Part shown: piece by piece, positions 63,493 to 64,000 of the stretch
Layout: each line of letters opens with the position of its first letter
Numbering within the stretch: the stretch's first letter is position 1
Origin: Streptomyces sp. NBC_01571
GTDB taxonomy: Bacteria > Actinomycetota > Actinomycetes > Streptomycetales > Streptomycetaceae
Length of the DNA stretch: 64,000 nt
Assembly (NCBI RefSeq): GCF_026339875.1
Contig: NZ_JAPEPZ010000001.1
Location: 496,001 to 560,000 of the forward strand
Reading direction: 5' to 3'
The notes under the pieces: model-generated
Told to the model about the DNA's origin: nothing
What the model saw: only the letters and a program-made list of their open reading frames with translations
Database searches by the model: none
Made by a program: the position numbers and the translations under genes

Positions 63493-64000
63493 ATGTCCGA
63501 GACGAACGACTTCACAGCACTGGTCATCGGTGGATCGGTGGGCGGTCTGGCCGCCGCGCACGAACTGCGGGCCGTGGGCGCCGGGGTCGCCGTCTACGAA
63601 CGGTCGGTGGGGCAGACGTCGGCGCGCGGCGCCGGCATCGTCATGCAGCCGGAGGTCGACGCGCTGCTGAACCGCCTCGGCAGAACGGCGTCCTCGGTCT
63701 GTGTCGAACTGCACGAGCGTCAGCAGCTGGACGCGCACGGCAGGACGGCGCGTTACGAGGCTCCGCAGCTCATGACCGCGTGGGACACCCTCTACCGCGC
63801 GCTTCGAGAACCGCTCTCCGGGGTCTGCTACCGCCTGGACAGCACTCTCAGACGTGTCCAGGTGAGCGGTCACGACGTCACGGCCGAGTTCTCGGACGGG
63901 TACACCGCGCGCGGCAACTTTCTGGTGGGCGCCGACGGAATCGGGTCGGCCACCCGCATGCTGCTCGACTCCGTCTCCCGTCCCGAGTACGCCGGGTACG
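63493..64000 (+). CDS. FAD-dependent monooxygenase, 3' end outside window
   Basis: An open frame from ATG 63493 runs to the window end. FTALVIGGSVGGLAAAHELR (Rossmann GxGxxG-type), then AVYERSVGQTSARGAGIVM and FLVGADGIGSATR (DG motif) identify an aromatic-ring flavin hydroxylase. About 169 residues are visible. It continues the Mo-hydroxylase operon, supporting an aromatic catabolic pathway. Confidence 0.88.
   Translation, partial: MSETNDFTALVIGGSVGGLAAAHELRAVGAGVAVYERSVGQTSARGAGIVMQPEVDALLNRLGRTASSVCVELHERQQLDAHGRTARYEAPQLMTAWDTLYRALREPLSGVCYRLDSTLRRVQVSGHDVTAEFSDGYTARGNFLVGADGIGSATRMLLDSVSRPEYAGY

Noticed and set aside
61387..63873. 828-codon minus-strand ORF
   Set aside because: Antisense to the Mo-hydroxylase subunits and amidohydrolase; no domain recognised.

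Overview
The window is very GC-rich, with almost all third codon positions G or C and frequent GTG/TTG starts. It carries gene families typical of Streptomyces or a close relative: SpoIIE-type phosphatases, an ECF41 sigma factor, a DUF574 methyltransferase, an ANTAR regulator, a GH19 chitinase with a DasR-like site, and LacI-controlled sugar operons. It looks like chromosomal, metabolically accessory DNA. No phage, IS element, CRISPR array or rRNA was found; the only tRNA is tRNA-Sec.

1-9.9 kb is a selenium cassette. A selenocysteine-containing formate dehydrogenase (fdhA, read through UGA at 549-551, then fdhB and fdhC) is followed by selA, selB, selC (tRNA-Sec, opposite strand) and selD, that is, the enzyme plus the machinery that makes and inserts its selenocysteine. 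A decayed ASCH-domain gene follows.

10.4-22.9 kb is polymer and sugar use. It holds a secreted alpha/beta hydrolase, a secreted GH19 chitinase behind a DasR-type site, a seven-gene LacI/ABC-transporter/GH130/oxidoreductase/GH13 operon of unknown substrate with two operator palindromes, and a secreted GH64-type beta-1,3-glucanase with an operator at its promoter.

23-31.5 kb has an ECF41 sigma factor divergent from its usual carboxymuconolactone-decarboxylase partner, both with candidate ECF41 promoters. Next come a TrmB/LuxR-type regulator, a candidate 42-residue Cys-containing peptide ORF and a 1251-residue secreted subtilase, then an F420-type oxidoreductase and a Nudix hydrolase.

31.5-45.8 kb has a DUF6194 remnant, three SpoIIE-family phosphatases (one apparently lacking a metal-binding Asp), a DUF574 methyltransferase, an SDR, an SRPBCC protein, an AlaDH/PNT-family enzyme, msrA, and a TetR regulator divergent from a hydrolase.

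45.9-58.2 kb is central and overflow carbon metabolism mixed with stress-type regulators: transketolase, ANTAR, winged-helix and STAS proteins, a PoxB-like TPP enzyme, an FMN glutamate-synthase-like protein, a PRC-barrel protein, a small membrane protein, and an alsD-alsS-dehydrogenase operon for acetoin. 58.6-64 kb opens a catabolic operon: a three-subunit molybdenum hydroxylase, an amidohydrolase and a FAD monooxygenase cut by the window end. Functions are assigned by motif recognition only; no database search was possible.
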